Source of the DNA: Sulfitobacter sp. F26169L
GTDB lineage: Bacteria; Pseudomonadota; Alphaproteobacteria; Rhodobacterales; Rhodobacteraceae
Direction of reading: 5' to 3'
Length of the DNA: 64,000 bases
Assembly: GCF_026410285.1 (NCBI RefSeq)
Contig: NZ_JAPMLP010000009.1
Coordinates: 1-64,000 of the forward strand
Under the pieces are notes generated by a model. It made no database searches and was not told where the DNA came from. It saw only the letters and a program-made list of their open reading frames with translations. The translations under genes were made by a program, and so were the position numbers. Shown one piece after another: positions 62,973 to 64,000 of the stretch. Every line of letters starts with the position of its first letter. The first letter of the stretch is position 1.

Positions 62973-64000
62973 CTAAATGATCTTTCGCAGAATTTTTCCA
63001 ACCTTGTGCTGGTACTCGCGTACGGGCGGATTGAACAGGAATGACGCATTCAGTTTGGGCTGATAAAAGACCGATTTCAGGTGGCTGAACGTGTCGAACC
63101 CTGCCTTGCCGTGATACGATCCCATTCCGGAATCGCCCACGCCGCCAAAAGGCATGGAATCTGCCACAACATGAAAAGACGTTTCATTCACGCACGCACC
63201 GCCCGAAAGAGATTTGGACAGCCAGGCGTCACGTTCGGCGTGTTGGTCCGTGAAGATATACAGCGCCAGCGGGGATGCGCGGTCTGCCACAAACTGCATC
63301 GCTTCCTCGCGAGTGTCATAAGGTATGATCGGCAGGATCGGGCCAAAGATTTCCTCCTGCATCGCCTTGATGTCCAGCGGGGGGTCGATCAGCAGGGCAG
63401 GGGCCACTTTGCGGGTGTTTGCCTGACTTGTATCACCCACTCGCACGACATTCGCGCCGCGCTCTTCGGCCTCCTTGATCATATCCTGAAGGCGCTGTTG
63501 GTGGCGGTCCGACACGATCGCGGTGTAGTCGGTAGAATTCGCAACATCGGGAAAAAAGTCTTTCATCACACCTTCGACGGCACCTGCAAATTCGTGCATC
63601 TTGTTGCGTGGCACCAAGGCATAGTCTGGCGAAACACAGACCTGCCCGCCATTGGTTGTCTTGCCGAACGCGATCCGCTTGGCCGCGTAGGCCAGATCGG
63701 CGTGTTCACCGACGATGGCAGGTGATTTGCCGCCCAGTTCCAGCGTGACGGGGGTGAGGTTTTTCGCTGCGGCCTGTGCCACCTTGCGGCCCACTTGCGT
63801 CGAGCCGGTAAAGAGCAGATGCCCGAACGGCAGTTCCGAAAACGCAGCCGCAATCTCTGGTCCGCCGGTCAGGACCGCAACCTCGTTCGGCTCGAACACT
63901 TCCGCGATCATTTGCGCGATCACTTCGGAAGTGCGCGGCGTAAGCTCGGACGGCTTCAGCATCACGCGGTTGCCTGCCGCCAAAGCGGCGGACAACGGGC
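62973..64000 (-). CDS. Coniferyl-type aldehyde dehydrogenase, N-terminus beyond the window
   Basis: The last 340 or so residues of an NAD-dependent aldehyde dehydrogenase. LAAGNRVMLKPSELTPRTSE binds the cofactor, FTGSTQVGRKVAQAAAKN is the Rossmann glycine region, VTLELGGKSPAIV carries the catalytic Glu and GGQVCVSPDYALV the catalytic Cys. EEIFGPILPI and the C-terminal MPFGGVGDSGMGSYHGKAGF are in place. The short oligomerisation tail and the CVSPDY box fit the coniferyl aldehyde dehydrogenase branch. The gene runs off the right edge. Confidence 0.9.
   Translation of the reverse strand, partial: PLSAALAAGNRVMLKPSELTPRTSEVIAQMIAEVFEPNEVAVLTGGPEIAAAFSELPFGHLLFTGSTQVGRKVAQAAAKNLTPVTLELGGKSPAIVGEHADLAYAAKRIAFGKTTNGGQVCVSPDYALVPRNKMHEFAGAVEGVMKDFFPDVANSTDYTAIVSDRHQQRLQDMIKEAEERGANVVRVGDTSQANTRKVAPALLIDPPLDIKAMQEEIFGPILPIIPYDTREEAMQFVADRASPLALYIFTDQHAERDAWLSKSLSGGACVNETSFHVVADSMPFGGVGDSGMGSYHGKAGFDTFSHLKSVFYQPKLNASFLFNPPVREYQHKVGKILRKII

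Overview
The window looks like plasmid or chromid DNA from a marine alphaproteobacterium of the Roseobacter group (Rhodobacterales). The grounds are a complete repABC replication and partition operon, a ccdAB addiction pair, three TRAP transporters and dense metabolic cargo of roseobacter type. No rRNA, tRNA or core housekeeping block was seen. Assignments come from reading protein sequences and motifs; no database was searched.

Layout. 1-8.5 kb: cut start of an aldehyde dehydrogenase, a nitronate monooxygenase-like enzyme divergent from an Old Yellow Enzyme, a GlsB-type membrane protein, a DUF3253 protein, a GMC oxidoreductase and a catalase, with an IS21 scar between. 8.7-15.9 kb: a TAXI-type TRAP transporter, a CoA-transferase and an AidB-like acyl-CoA dehydrogenase, with a divergent LysR regulator; this looks like one carboxylate-use unit. 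16-17.6 kb: ccdAB and a cysteine synthase/desulfhydrase-like enzyme. 17.7-27.7 kb: a TMAO respiration island with a pseudoazurin, DUF2478 protein, MoeA, a TorA that carries its own C-terminal c-type heme motif, and the TorT/TorS/TorR sensing system.

27.7-31.2 kb: repC, repB and repA on the minus strand, with two copies of a perfect palindrome inside the two ends of repC. 31.5-33.5 kb: a large FMN/FAD demethylase-type oxidoreductase. 33.7-41.9 kb: a complete operon for four-carbon acid sugars (D-erythronate and L-threonate): GntR regulator, DenD, TRAP P/Q/M, LtnD, OtnK, OtnC and OtnI. 42.8-47.1 kb: an RND efflux pair.

47.1-58.5 kb: a second catabolic block with a beta-keto acid cleavage enzyme, two class III aminotransferases, an RpiR regulator, a nitrilase-type amidase, an HDAC-like deacetylase, a third TRAP transporter and an AMACR-like protein. 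I propose it degrades N-acetylated beta-amino acids such as N6-acetyl-beta-lysine. 58.6-61.5 kb is a decay zone with IS481 and IS3 scars, a methionine synthase-like fragment and a frameshifted RraA-like gene around an intact MDR dehydrogenase. 61.9-64 kb holds a globin with a SAP-like tail and a cut coniferyl-type aldehyde dehydrogenase.

Within each block, uptake, enzymes and regulator lie together, often with 1-4 base overlaps. In all three TRAP systems a hairpin lies between the binding-protein gene and the membrane genes, which would give excess binding protein over permease.
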